Positions 48,390-59,033 of a DNA stretch of 64,000 nt are shown in pieces (positions within the stretch are counted from its first letter, which is position 1; every line of letters starts with the position of its first letter). The stretch is from Pseudoscleropodium purum (Eukaryota; Streptophyta; Bryopsida; Hypnales; Brachytheciaceae). The position numbers were made by a program, and so were the translations under genes. The notes beneath the pieces were generated by a model, which saw nothing but the letters and a program-made list of their open reading frames with translations, ran no database searches and was not told where the DNA came from. Location of the stretch: NCBI GenBank assembly GCA_963969395.1, contig OZ017802.1, positions 8,000,501 through 8,064,500 on the forward strand, given 5' to 3'.

Positions 48390-49314
48390 CCCCTAAAGGA
48401 TTGGATTGTGTTTTTTGGCTATATAGAAATTTTGGCAGGCCATTGTGACCAAAACTTTGCATATTTAAGGCTGAAATTGTAGAGGAAGGTGTAGACAAGG
48501 AATATCTTTCATATGCAATGAATTTCATGACATTTAGAAATAGGAGTCAAAAGTTATAGCCTAATATGTAGTTTGTTTCTCAACTCAGGCAGTCCGGGCA
48601 GATCTGAAAAAATCATTTTTTTCAACAATCAAAATTTGAAATTAGTTTTCTAGATTTATATATACAAGGAAAGCTTTGAATCATTCCATTTTGATCAACA
48701 ATTCAAAAGTTATGAGGATTTTTTGTTTGCGGGCAGTTATGGATTCCCTACTCTACAATAAACTTTGAAATCCTTTATCTTACCCAATTTTCAATATTTT
48801 GAAAAAAAATAAAATCCTAGAATGTAAATTTTTTATTACAACATTTCAACCATTGGGATTGACATTTTTCAATTCCATATTTCAATTCTTAATAATTTAG
48901 TATTTTGAATCATTCTTTGCTACTACCTATTTACTATTTTTTTCCTATATGTTGTACAATTCCAAATGATTTGAAAATTTTCAAGCATGTATTCGACATG
49001 CTTTGAAAAATGAACCCAAAGAGTTGCAATCATTTTGAACATTTTTTCATATAAATTTGACCTTATGAAGTTCAACTGCCTGATTTTTTGTAGGGACAAA
49101 AAAATGATTTTTGTCACTTCAAATGCTAATATCTTGCAATCTACACAATGGAAATTTCTGAAATTTTGTTTCACATCTTCTCAAATTAGTTTACCACAAG
49201 ATCCTACAATTACATGTGTCTAAAAATGTTTTTTTTTTCTAAATTTTGAAACTTGTCCAAGAAATGGCAATTTTGGAGCCTTTTGGCGGAAACATAGTCA
49301 AGGAACTTTAGGGG
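48390..49314 (-). mobile_element. TTAA-flanked non-autonomous element, copy 5
   Basis: The ends are CCCCTAAAGGATTGG (48390) and CAAGGAACTTTAGGGG (49314), with TTAA on both sides (48386-48389, 49315-49318). Length 925 bp. Read on the minus strand it is collinear with copy 1: AAAATTGCCATTTC, GTAGGATCTT, TTTCAGAAATTT and TTGCAAGATATT occur in the same order. It has the best-preserved pair of ends of the family. Confidence 0.88.
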
Positions 49315-49644
49315 TTAAATACAATAATGTATCAAAACATAATACAATACAACCAAAAATAATTGGGTAGAATAGGCCTTTGGGGACTTTTAAGGATTAT
49401 AGAGAGTTTTGCTTTGTGATTAAGCAAAACTCAAGTGCATCCATCTTCTTGTATAGCCCAATTCATAGCTCTAATTTTGGATCAAATTTTCTTCTATTGT
49501 GTTTTAATGTAGTTTGTATTATATTGAATGTGCAATTGGGGCCTATAGTTTTGGAATCAGGAATGATAGGGTTGGAATTGGAGGTGATAGGATTGGAATT
49601 GGGTTGGAAAGTCACCATTCTATAAACTCAATGACAACACCCAT

Positions 49645-50222
49645 GCTAATAATCTTACAAACTACCATTTAAAGAATTTTGTAGAATATAGAATAAAATT
49701 GGCATTTTTTGTCTTGCATAATCAAGGCTCAATCTTCTCTCAATTTCAATCAATCATACCAAATTTCACTTTCAAAACTTCATTTGGGGTGAATTGTTTC
49801 ATTTAGTTTTTACATGATAGTTTTATATGATCATTGATTGAAAAGCATTAGGGATTAATTTTTTTAATTTGATTGCATAGATATGTAGGAAACATCCATA
49901 TGCACATCATTCCTTCAACAAGATGTAAAATAGATATGTCTTTATTGTAATTAGATTTTTTTTTGCAAATCTATGCAATCAAATTTTAAAAATTCATCAC
50001 TAATGTTTTTCAACCAATTATCATGTAAAAACTATGAATATTAAATAAAACAATTCACCTAATATGGAGTTTAGCTTCTCTGAAACCAAAATTGGGTATG
50101 TTAGATTGGAATTGCATAAGAATTGAACATTAATCATGCAAGACAATAAAAATGTCATTTGTATTCTATATTATGCAAAATTCTTTGAATGGCACAATAG
50201 GCAATTTGTAAGATTATCATAC
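49645..50222. mobile_element. Foldback element, ~240-bp arms
   Basis: Left arm about 49645-49885 pairs with right arm about 49975-50222. Paired blocks are AATAATCTTAC / GTAAGATTAT, TGTCTTGCAT / ATGCAAGACA, GGTGAATTGTTT / AAACAATTCACC, TTTTTACATGATA and AATTTGATTGCATAGAT. The arms diverge by small insertions. There is no coding capacity. Consistent with a MITE. Confidence 0.75.
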
Positions 50223-50321
50223 CTAACTGTACAAAAGAGTGCTTTGGAATGTCCATTGAAACCATACAAGAATAGTCCCCCCTTAGGAGCCACAAAGGAA
50301 AACAAAATATTTTTGCATTAA

Positions 50322-51364
50322 ACACCTATAATGTATCAATTTTTTTTCTAAAATAAGTTGATCTAAACACATGTGAAATAACCCTTGATTTATTGTTCTT
50401 ATGCAAAATAATAAATTGCAAATCCACCTTGACTTTGTGTTTTCCTAAAATCTTCCACCTCATCTGTACGACCCTACCTTATTGCTCTACAGGGTTTTTT
50501 GTTCCTTGACAGTGAGCTTATTTCCTGTAATATAAATTTTGGGGTTCAGTTCAGTTGGCCTGGTGATATGTGAATGTGTGAAATTGGTGTAAGGTAGGAG
50601 GCTCTAAAAGTGACCCTTTAAGGGCTGATCTGCCTTTTTCATAGGTTTTCATGAACAAAAATATTTTTAGCTCATTTGTTAGAGAAAGAAAAATGAATGC
50701 CTGACGTAACACAAGTGGATTCATATTTTTTTTTGAAGCATTTATGAATTAGTTATGAATTTTCAAAGATTTCTGTAGTATGTACCTATTTGTGACCATA
50801 GGTCTCCCAAAATCTGTCCCCTTGCAACGTCTAAAGTGATTTCTGAACCATGGAGGAAATGATTGGCTCTTGGAATAAAATAAGTAATTTTTTCTTGATT
50901 CATTCAATAGCAACACTGGTCCATTTAAAGACCACCTTCCATCCATTTTACAATCAGCTATGGGCGGTTGCAAGGAGAGGGTCACAATTACAGCCTCCTA
51001 CCTTAAGTTAAAGTTAAGTTTGTAACTTGCAGTTGCTTTTGACTGGGGAATCTGCATCACATGGTACACAAGTCTGACCCTGCGCACTGGCTCATCAAGT
51101 CCAAGCTGTAACATAAGTATCTTCTTTGTTTCACTGCCAGGAGTAGAACACCCTCTACCAACTTTGCAAAGCCCTGCCAAAGTATAACTTAACTTAACAC
51201 TACTTCATTGTCAAGTTTGTAACCTGCTGGAGCTCCAATCAATTTGAGGAACACTGAAACAACTCAACTTAAGACAATTACTGATGAATGATCAAAGCTT
51301 AAGCTGGAGGCACCAATAACTGAGCATTTAAGCAATTTGGGAGCAGATTCTGCTTAGTGTGAAT
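50322..51364. other. Intergenic DNA, nothing recognised
   Basis: Small minus-strand frames (50749-51180) lack any family feature, and no element boundary was seen. Confidence 0.35.
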
Positions 51365-51570
51365 TGGTGGATATTTTTCCCATGTAGGAAGATAAGAAAT
51401 ATGGGGATTGCTACATTTGCAGATTTATATTTCAAAATTTGAAATTACACTGCATTTGGGGAGGCAAAAGATTTTTTGACCCATAAGTAATGCCCCCAAA
51501 TCTACCAATTTTGATCATACAAGACAGTACTTTCTTGCTCGTTACTTCAATTGGGTACTGGATGTAGTTG
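51365..51570 (+). repeat. Dispersed repeat R1, copy 3
   Basis: It matches 12608-12821 and 21761-21976 (GATAAGAAATATGGGGATTG, CCAATTTTGATCAT, TACTTTCTTG). Confidence 0.6.
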
Positions 51571-52019
51571 GTTATTGGTGTCTCCACCTTATGTGTCTTG
51601 GTGGACAATTCAAGAAAATGAAGTGTCTTGACTTCAGTACTCAACCAAAAATACAGTACACACTATCTGTTCAGAATACAGGCAGACATTGCTGTGTCAA
51701 CACAAAGTCATTCAATGTTTGAAGCCATGCGAAAATAAAAAAAATTTAGGGATTCGATTACAATGGATCTCATTCAGGCTCTTTGACTGTTTGGGAAATG
51801 GTTCAGTTAGGAGCCCAGACAAGACTGAACTTCTCCGGCTCATCACATAATAAGTTATTTATACCATCAAGTTTCACACAGCCCAGTGGTTCACAATAGT
51901 ACCACGACTACAACAACAACAACAAATGCCAAATACCTTCTTCAAACTAACACCATCCCGTCTGTAGTTCTGTACTGGAGGTGAGCTGTGGTTGATTATG
52001 TTGACATCCTTGTCATGTA

Positions 52020-52106
52020 CTACCTCCGTTATTTAATGCGCTTCAATACTTGAATTTTTTTTCCCCATCGCTCCGACATTGTTGAGGGGTAGCTCAGACG
52101 GAGTAG
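52020..52106. mobile_element. Possible small Stowaway-like element
   Basis: CTACCTCCGT at the left and ACGGAGTAG at the right, flanked by TA on both sides (52018-52019, 52107-52108), resemble the CTCCCTCCGT ends and TA target of Stowaway elements. At 87 bp with a one-base slip between the ends, this could be chance. Confidence 0.35.
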
Positions 52107-52883
52107 TACTGGTGCCCTACTTACCAAAAGAGAGCCAGGACCAGGGTTTCTTTTTTCAGATTTTTTCTTCGAATGAAAAGGCGATAAGGTAGATTGCTGT
52201 AAAAGCGATCACCCCCCCCAAAACCAACCAGTAGACCTCCTGTGCAGTCGCTCATGGGCGTGTCCTTTTTTCCGTGTGCACCGGATCTGTATTCTGTAAA
52301 TGCGAAGTGAATTAATGTGGAAATGCATAGTAACTTGGTTAATTTAAGAGATCATGAAGGAGCGTGTTGAAGATGTTCAGTTGTGCTATTCATAGCAAGC
52401 GGCGTGAGTAGGAAAATGTAGCTTCCTGGGTGGTTTTAGGTACTTGAAAGAACAGTTTTTAGACTATGAAAGTGACGGCCTCTGAGATTAGGTGTGGCTC
52501 ATTGCATGACGGCTATATTCACATAATCACATATTCTGACTGACGGCTGCAATACGGTTCAGTGATTAATTTCCATATATCAATAAATATGCATAATGAA
52601 CCTCCACCTCTACTACATTCTTCGCTACCCAGGAGAGACATCTGACCTTCAACAATTTGGATTTAGGGAGAATTGTGCACAGAATATGCATTCAATATAG
52701 TACGAATTCGTACACTCTATAATCAGCTGGGTTGAACACTGATTTCCTCTCTTCAATTCTACCATCGTTTCAGTTTAGGCAACTAAGGGACTCCATTGTG
52801 ATTCAATTACTTTCGCCTCATTCTGTGTCTATGGTCGACGTACGCTAATGGTTGTGTGCTACACGGTGCACTGTGCACACATT

Positions 52884-52985
52884 GACTACAACATCCTGAG
52901 TGATCGAATTAGGAGCTCCGACTGAAGCAGACGATGCGACGTGGATTGCAGGAGGACTACAACATTCTGAGTGATCGAATTAGGC
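52884..52985 (+). repeat. 31-bp direct repeat, 71 bp apart
   Basis: GACTACAACATCCTGAGTGA..TCGAATTAGG (from 52884) recurs from 52955 with one change (ATTCTG for ATCCTG). It lies about 150 bp before the open frame of the pogo-type element. Confidence 0.85.
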
Positions 52986-53136
52986 AGCTGATTCGAATTC
53001 CTGTAAGACAGTGCACACTTCCACGCTATGCCCGATTGCTTGCATGTTGAGTTCACATTCGTTTCATGCGCTGCATTAACTCCCGTGTTCTCAGTCTATG
53101 TGTTGCTCCTGATGAATCGACCGACTTCGCCCTCGC

Positions 53137-53817
53137 TTGACAGGAACTTCTGCGCTTCGCCTTCACTTCTGCGCTTCGCCAAAGGACTTCTGCACTTCTG
53201 CCTTCACAGTGTATGGCGCCAATTCAGCTCGGAGACGATGGCTCACAAGAATGGAGCGACGACGTCCACTGCCCGGACACGACAACGACTGCTCAGGTGA
53301 TAACACTACCACATCGGAGGATGAGCATGATAATGACATTAGAGAACCACCCCTGGACTACAGCCCGTTGGAGAAGCTGCATGCGAGGCGAGACAGGGGC
53401 GCGAGAGCACATGAGAACCGGGGCGATGTCCAGGGCATAGGGGATTCCCGGTCACAGCTCCGGCTGAATGAGGCGATGCGACAGTCCGCACATCGCAGGG
53501 GCAACGTTGAGCTGTATTCGCAACAGAGGAACCCCGCTGCAGTCCACGTGCGCACAAGTGGAAGTCCCGCACATGCATTCACACGTAGTAGGCAGTCAAG
53601 AACTGCCGACGGTGTTCGGACATTCACTAACGCCGGTCGACCTCAGTGCACACCTTCACAGCGGCGTCTCCCTCTGCAAAATGAAAGCGGTTGTAACGGC
53701 ACTAGTGACAATGGTCATCGACCTGATACAGAGGAGTGCGGAGCACGTAGGGGGGGTAGGAGACCAGCATCGCAGCAGAAGCGAAGAAAAAAAAACGGAA
53801 ACTGGATTGATGCTTAA
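53137..53817 (+). pseudogene. Upstream part of the pogo transposase frame, closed by one TAA
   Basis: A 226-codon frame, Arg/Ser/Glu/Asn-rich and probably disordered, ends in RRKKNGNWIDA-stop. It is in the same reading frame as the transposase that starts at 53851, separated only by the TAA at 53815-53817 and eleven codons. Read through, it gives NWIDA-stop-LQLALTATDEGLSMRKAAKL. This is the usual start of a pogo/CENP-B helix-turn-helix, in which a Trp followed by acidic residues precedes the 'AL' helix. The decayed copy at 36020-36060 reads FWSDEDTKGAL at the same place, with Asp opposite the stop. The TAA is therefore most likely a recent nonsense change. Translation may begin at 53137 or 53251. 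Confidence 0.65.
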
Positions 53818-53850
53818 CTTCAGTTAGCATTAACAGCTACTGATGAGGGC

Positions 53851-56546
53851 TTGTCTATGCGGAAAGCAGCAAAATTAAATAACATACCTTACTCTACCTT
53901 CAGGGATTGGTGTTACGGTCGCACTCGTAGTCGCAAGAGGGGGAGGGCCAGCATTCTCACTCCTGAAGAGGAATCCGAATTGGTACAATACCTCATAAGA
54001 ATGTGTGATGCCGGATTTGGTTTGTCACCCACTGCATTAAAAATGAAGGTTTATGAGATTACAAAAAGCAGATGCACTCCATTTACAGATGGTATACCTG
54101 GGGATGGGTGGATGCGTTGGTTTAAGAGTCGACATCCAGAGCTGACTATCAGAGCTGCTCAAGCACTTGAGACATCAAGGGCAAAAGCAGTATGCCCAGA
54201 AAACGTTGCATCTTTTTACACCAACTTGGAGGAACTTTACACTATGCACAATTATCCTCCTCATCGCATTTGGAATTGCGATGAGTCAGGTGCTCAAGCA
54301 GGTATGTTTTTTTCCATTATAAATCAGTCCTTCCAATTCAGCATATAACTTCTATGGCATAAAAAATGTAGCACTTTTCAAATCAAAAACTTACCTTCTC
54401 ATTCCATATGGCAGGGAGAAATGGTGGCGGCATGGTCATTGCCAAAACAGGGGCGCGTCGTGTGCATACCATTGTGCCCAATCAAAGGGAATGGTTGTCT
54501 GTGTTGGTCTGCGTAAATGCAGCAGGCTTGTCAATCCCTTCATTCTACATATTTCGAGGTAAGCGATTTGGACAGAACTACATAGAACAATGCGAAGATG
54601 GGGCTACAATGGCTATGCAGCCGCGGGCTTGGATGACTACATACCTCTTTAGTACGTGGATTTCGCACTTCGTCGCGTCCATTCAAAGAACTGACCACAT
54701 TTCAGAAGAGAATCGCCATCTCCTCATCCTCGACGGCCATAATAGTCACGTCACGCTGGAGGTAGCAAAAGCAGCCATGGCTATTGGGTTAGATTTACTC
54801 ACATTACCATCTCATACCTCTCATGCACTTCAGCCCCTAGACTTATCTGTATTTAAGCCTTTCAAACAATATTTCCGCCAATATCGAGATTACTGGATGT
54901 CTAGACACCTAGATATTCCAGCCTCTAAAGACACTTTAGCCCATTGGGTTTCACTGTCTTTAAGAAAAGCACTAACGCCACAAAATATACAAAGTGGTTT
55001 TAGAAGGGCAGGGATATATCCAATGAATAAGAGTGCAGTAGACTACTTATTTGTGACATCCGAGGTTTACAGGAACTCTGAGGAGGCAGGGGTAGAGTGC
55101 GAACTTGCTTCAGAGAATGCCTACACGGTAGATGCCACCACTGCAATCCCAAACTGCGGTCTGGACACGCAGCAGCAGGGCCCGATAGTAGCTGCAGCAG
55201 TCTGCGACCGCGGTGCACGTCGAACAGGGGGGGTACATCCTACATCCGAAGCGACCAGGGAGCCGCATTTGCAGACAGGGCCGTCCAACGCGGAGCCATT
55301 AGCACGTACAGAGCAGCATAATTCCGTTGCATGTTACGGGGACATGAACATGAGAAGAATTGGGGAAAATGCGAACCTGCGGGCACTTGCGGAGGAAGAC
55401 TGTCCGGCTGCCGGAGTGGGAAATTTTGAAGACATTGCTATCGCTGCGATAGCCTCGGGTCTTCAAATGGATCGTTCTGATATTGAGATTACGTTGCAGC
55501 AGTCTTCGGCAAACGACTTACATGACAGCAATGTTCGAAGCTCTCCAGCTACAGAGACTGCGACAGAGGTCATGGTCTGTGAGAATGAAGAAATCTTACC
55601 AGATGTCAGTGAAGAATGTGGTAGTCTGACCGGATCTCACTGTGCGTTTGAGGATCAAACTGAGGTGGATCTGGAGTGTCAATTCGCGGAGGCGCCCAGG
55701 TCGACGACCTCACATTTCTTCGTCGGGCTTGATGATTCCGAAGTTTCGCCGGAGGAGGAAATTGGAGTCCTCGACTCTGCTGTTGACGAACCACAATCTA
55801 TCACTCGGTTTTTGCAGCTACCACGGGTGACAACGCGCACATCTGCAAGAAGGAAAGATCCAATCATTGAGTTTACAAAATCTATCATTATCACGTCTAG
55901 GGAGTATGTGCAGGCAGCTGTAGCCATAAAAGATTCGAGAGAAAAAGACAAGAAGGAAAAGGAGGAAGCAAAACAAGCAAGAGAGGAAAGAAAAAAAATA
56001 AAGGCAATAGAGAGGGAAGAGGAGAGGGCTCGGAAGGCAGTTGAGCGTGAGGCGGCACTTCGGGAGAAGGAGGAGCGCGCAGCACAACGCGCGGCAGAGC
56101 AAGCCCGAAAAGCTGCAGAGAGGGAGCTTGTCCAACGGGCGAAAGCTGCGCGCGCTCAAGTGATGGAGAGTGCGAGGTTGGCAAAGGCTTCGGAGAAGGC
56201 TCGTCTAGCAGCAGAGCGACGTGATGCTTGCAGAAGCAGGGCGATGGAGAGCGTGGAAGGATGCCAAACTAGATCGACGAGCATGGGAGTTGCAAATCCA
56301 AGAGAGCTACAAAATGGAGGAGAAGCAGGTGGGCACACACATTTCAGGGAAGTCCCACAATTTGCACCCTACATACCTCAACTACCATTACCACCTTACA
56401 TTCACCATCACATGCCTGGACATTTTTTCTTGCCCTCCTCTTCAAGTGTCCCTCAATTCTCGAAGTCTAACGTCCATCCACAGTCTACGCTACCCCCTCT
56501 ACAATTTCCTACACAGTTTGAAACTCCAAGGTATCCTTTGCAATAA
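53851..56546 (+). CDS. Pogo-type transposase (Tc1/mariner superfamily), one intron
   Basis: This is a nuclear DNA-cutting enzyme of the pogo/CENP-B/jerky type. Joining 53851-54301 to 54415-56546 across a 113-bp GT..AG intron (phase 1) gives 860 aa with no stop. In order: pipsqueak-type helix-turn-helix remnant (AAKLNNIPYSTFRDW, residues 4-18); CENP-B-type helix-turn-helix (about 35-105, with CTPFTDGIPGDGWMRWF); DDE_1 nuclease with Asp144 (NCDESG), Asp257 (LDGHNSH) and Asp293 (QPLDLS), the last two separated by 35 residues. Residues 300-620 are an acidic linker. About 630-645 (KDPIIEFTKSIIITS) is a motif shared with the decayed copy, then a long Lys/Glu/Ala coiled coil (650-755) and a Pro/His/Phe-rich tail. 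The ATG at 53851 falls inside the first helix-turn-helix, so a product from here may bind DNA poorly. The full gene probably started upstream of the TAA at 53815. Confidence 0.88.
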
Positions 56547-59033
56547 ACCTAACACCTAGACTGCACGCGGGAATGAAGAGGGAAGATGTTGAAGAGCATC
56601 CCCTAATCCAGATAGCCGTTGCATCCTGTTTTGAAGAAACATGCATCGATCGACAAGTGTGCGAGGCGGTGCAACGTACGAACAGGAAGCAAGCAGGGAG
56701 ATAAGTTCAGTTAACTTACGGTGGGGAAGAATACACAGTTGCGCGGGAGTGCCGTTTGACGCGCCACTGGGCAGTTCCCTGAGTTCAGTTCCTCCTTCAA
56801 AAGAACCCCGCAGGCCAGGCGACGCGGTCACTCTTCGCAGAGCGGCTGGGCGGCTTTTCCTTGTGTAGCGCATGGGTTTTGCAGTACATCGCTGAGCGAC
56901 TTTTCATTTTCCAGCGCATAGGTTTTGCAGGGCGTCCGACCACATTTGGGAAAAAAACAAGTGATTGCCACATCGCACAGCTGGCAGTTCATGGTCCATG
57001 TGCTTTCCGGTTTTTCAAACTTCTGTGCACGGTTTTAGATTCAATTGTGGGCAGTAAATAGTACAGGCTTGGTGGTTCTCAAGCAGAGCCTATTGATTGC
57101 TTTCAGGTCGTGGACACTTTTGGCTTTCAAAATTCATAAGTAATTGAATTTTCGCAATTTATTTCTGGAAAATTTTCCAATCTTCATCATTCTTGTTGCG
57201 CCATACTTGAAAAATTTCAGATAATACATAACACATCCAGAAACTTCCAAAACACCTTAAATTGGTGGTTTTACAGCATTCTACCTTATGCCTTGTCTGG
57301 TGGAGGTTTAGGTGGCAACTTCTGTGTGTGGGTGGCAGCTCACATTTGGCAATTTAAAGAAATTCTTGAAGACATTTTTGGCGATTTTCTGGCAATTCCA
57401 ATTTTTTGGGGGGCGAATTCACATATTTGGGTGGCAGTTACAAGGGCAAAATTCTACCTTCCAAGGCAGTTTGGCATGCAATTTTTGATGATCAAGTCAC
57501 CGGTGCAGTTCAATATGACATTTTTGGATTTAAAAGAAGACATACGGAAATGCTAAAAAATACTCACTTACCTCTCCCGCACATGTAACCTACACCTACA
57601 CCACTACCCCCTAAAATCCCCTCCGATGCCAAAGTTAATAAATGTAGAATGGCAATTACACACCCCATTTTTTTTGGGCTAATTTGCACATTGTTTTTAT
57701 ACACCCCATTTTCCTTGTTTTTTTGGCACTGAGATGCCAGATTGCAAGGAGACATGGACATGCGCCCCCCACCCCACCCCCAAACCCCTCCAATGCCAAA
57801 ATAAGTACGACTCAACAATACAAAGACAAGCATAGAACTTTGGCATTTCAAACAAGAAACATGTCACTAACAAATAGGGCTTCATGTACCTTGGCATCAC
57901 CCAAAAGAACAACACTAGGCACCACAAAATTACATTCATAAAATTGATACACATCGCACGAACTGCACAAATGAAGCCCGCGCATTGGCAAGCATTTGTA
58001 CGATGGGTACTTCAAAGTTGCTCAAATAAACTTTGGAGAATCGTTGTGAACATCAGTCAATTGGCCAGGAAGACAAAATGAGAGAAAAACTACATCTCTT
58101 CAGCCTCAACACCCTACTAGAACAAAATACATGTCTAGTCATTGCTACCACTTACATGCTCCAAACTACCTGCCACCTTCAGAGATGACCTCGTTACGCA
58201 ACAATTCTTGTAGCAAAGGCACTACGTTCTACATCTGTTAAATATTTGTCCTGCCCTCCACAAACAACCCATTCATTGAAGACCTTTTGATAAGGGAAGG
58301 TCTCGAGAATGAAAAGTCGTTGAGAAAACATATCGGGGCAAGTACACGATATGGATTCCCAAAAGGACCGTGTCCACAAAACACTATCATTTTTTTACTC
58401 ATTCAATGTGTATTAGAAATTAGACATTTTTTATTTACATGAATTTGATCTCAAATTTGTGAGAAAGTTGTAATATTCCATCCACAACACTATTGAGTAA
58501 GAAAATTGAACAATTTTGATGTTCCTTTTCATTCCTTTGTTATCAAATCCAAAACTATCTCCATTCCGGATTTGAGGCAAAAGGAACAATCTGGAATACC
58601 AATTTATAGAGAAATTGTTTATAAACATGATAATTAGCTAAAACAATGTTTGAGTCATATCCATGTTCAATTTTAATTCTCAATTTGATGTATTACTATA
58701 TATCCTTATTTATGAAAACTTTTTAAAATCACAAATTTCTACACAATTTAAAACAACAACAATTTCATAACATTTTCTACTTAGAACCACATGAAAGTCT
58801 TAAATACAAACTTAATAAGGTGCATGCCTAGTTGTTTTAATAATAAAAACTTAAATACGTAGTCCTTTCATTATTATAATGCAATCAAGTGCTGAATATG
58901 TGAAATTAGGAGAAAATTCAATTTTTGAATTTGACCTATATAGAACATGATTGTAGTGTACCAACATGCCTTCTATAACACCATGTAATTTTCCAATATT
59001 GTTTTCATTTCCAAAAGGACATTTTTCTAAATT
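56547..59033. other. 3' flank of the pogo element and intergenic DNA
   Basis: 56.55-57.07 kb keeps the more GC-rich composition of the pogo element and is probably its 3' part, but no terminal inverted repeat with a TA target could be fixed. At 57593-57810 two short blocks occur in the order A-B-B-A: CCCCTCCRATGCCAAA and ACACCCCATTTTxxTTG. No gene was seen to 59.0 kb. Confidence 0.4.

Noticed and set aside
52088..52150. tRNA- or SINE-like A box (TAGCTCAGACGG)
   Set aside because: No matching B box at the right distance and no acceptor-stem pairing. The same bases are explained at least as well by a small inverted-repeat element.
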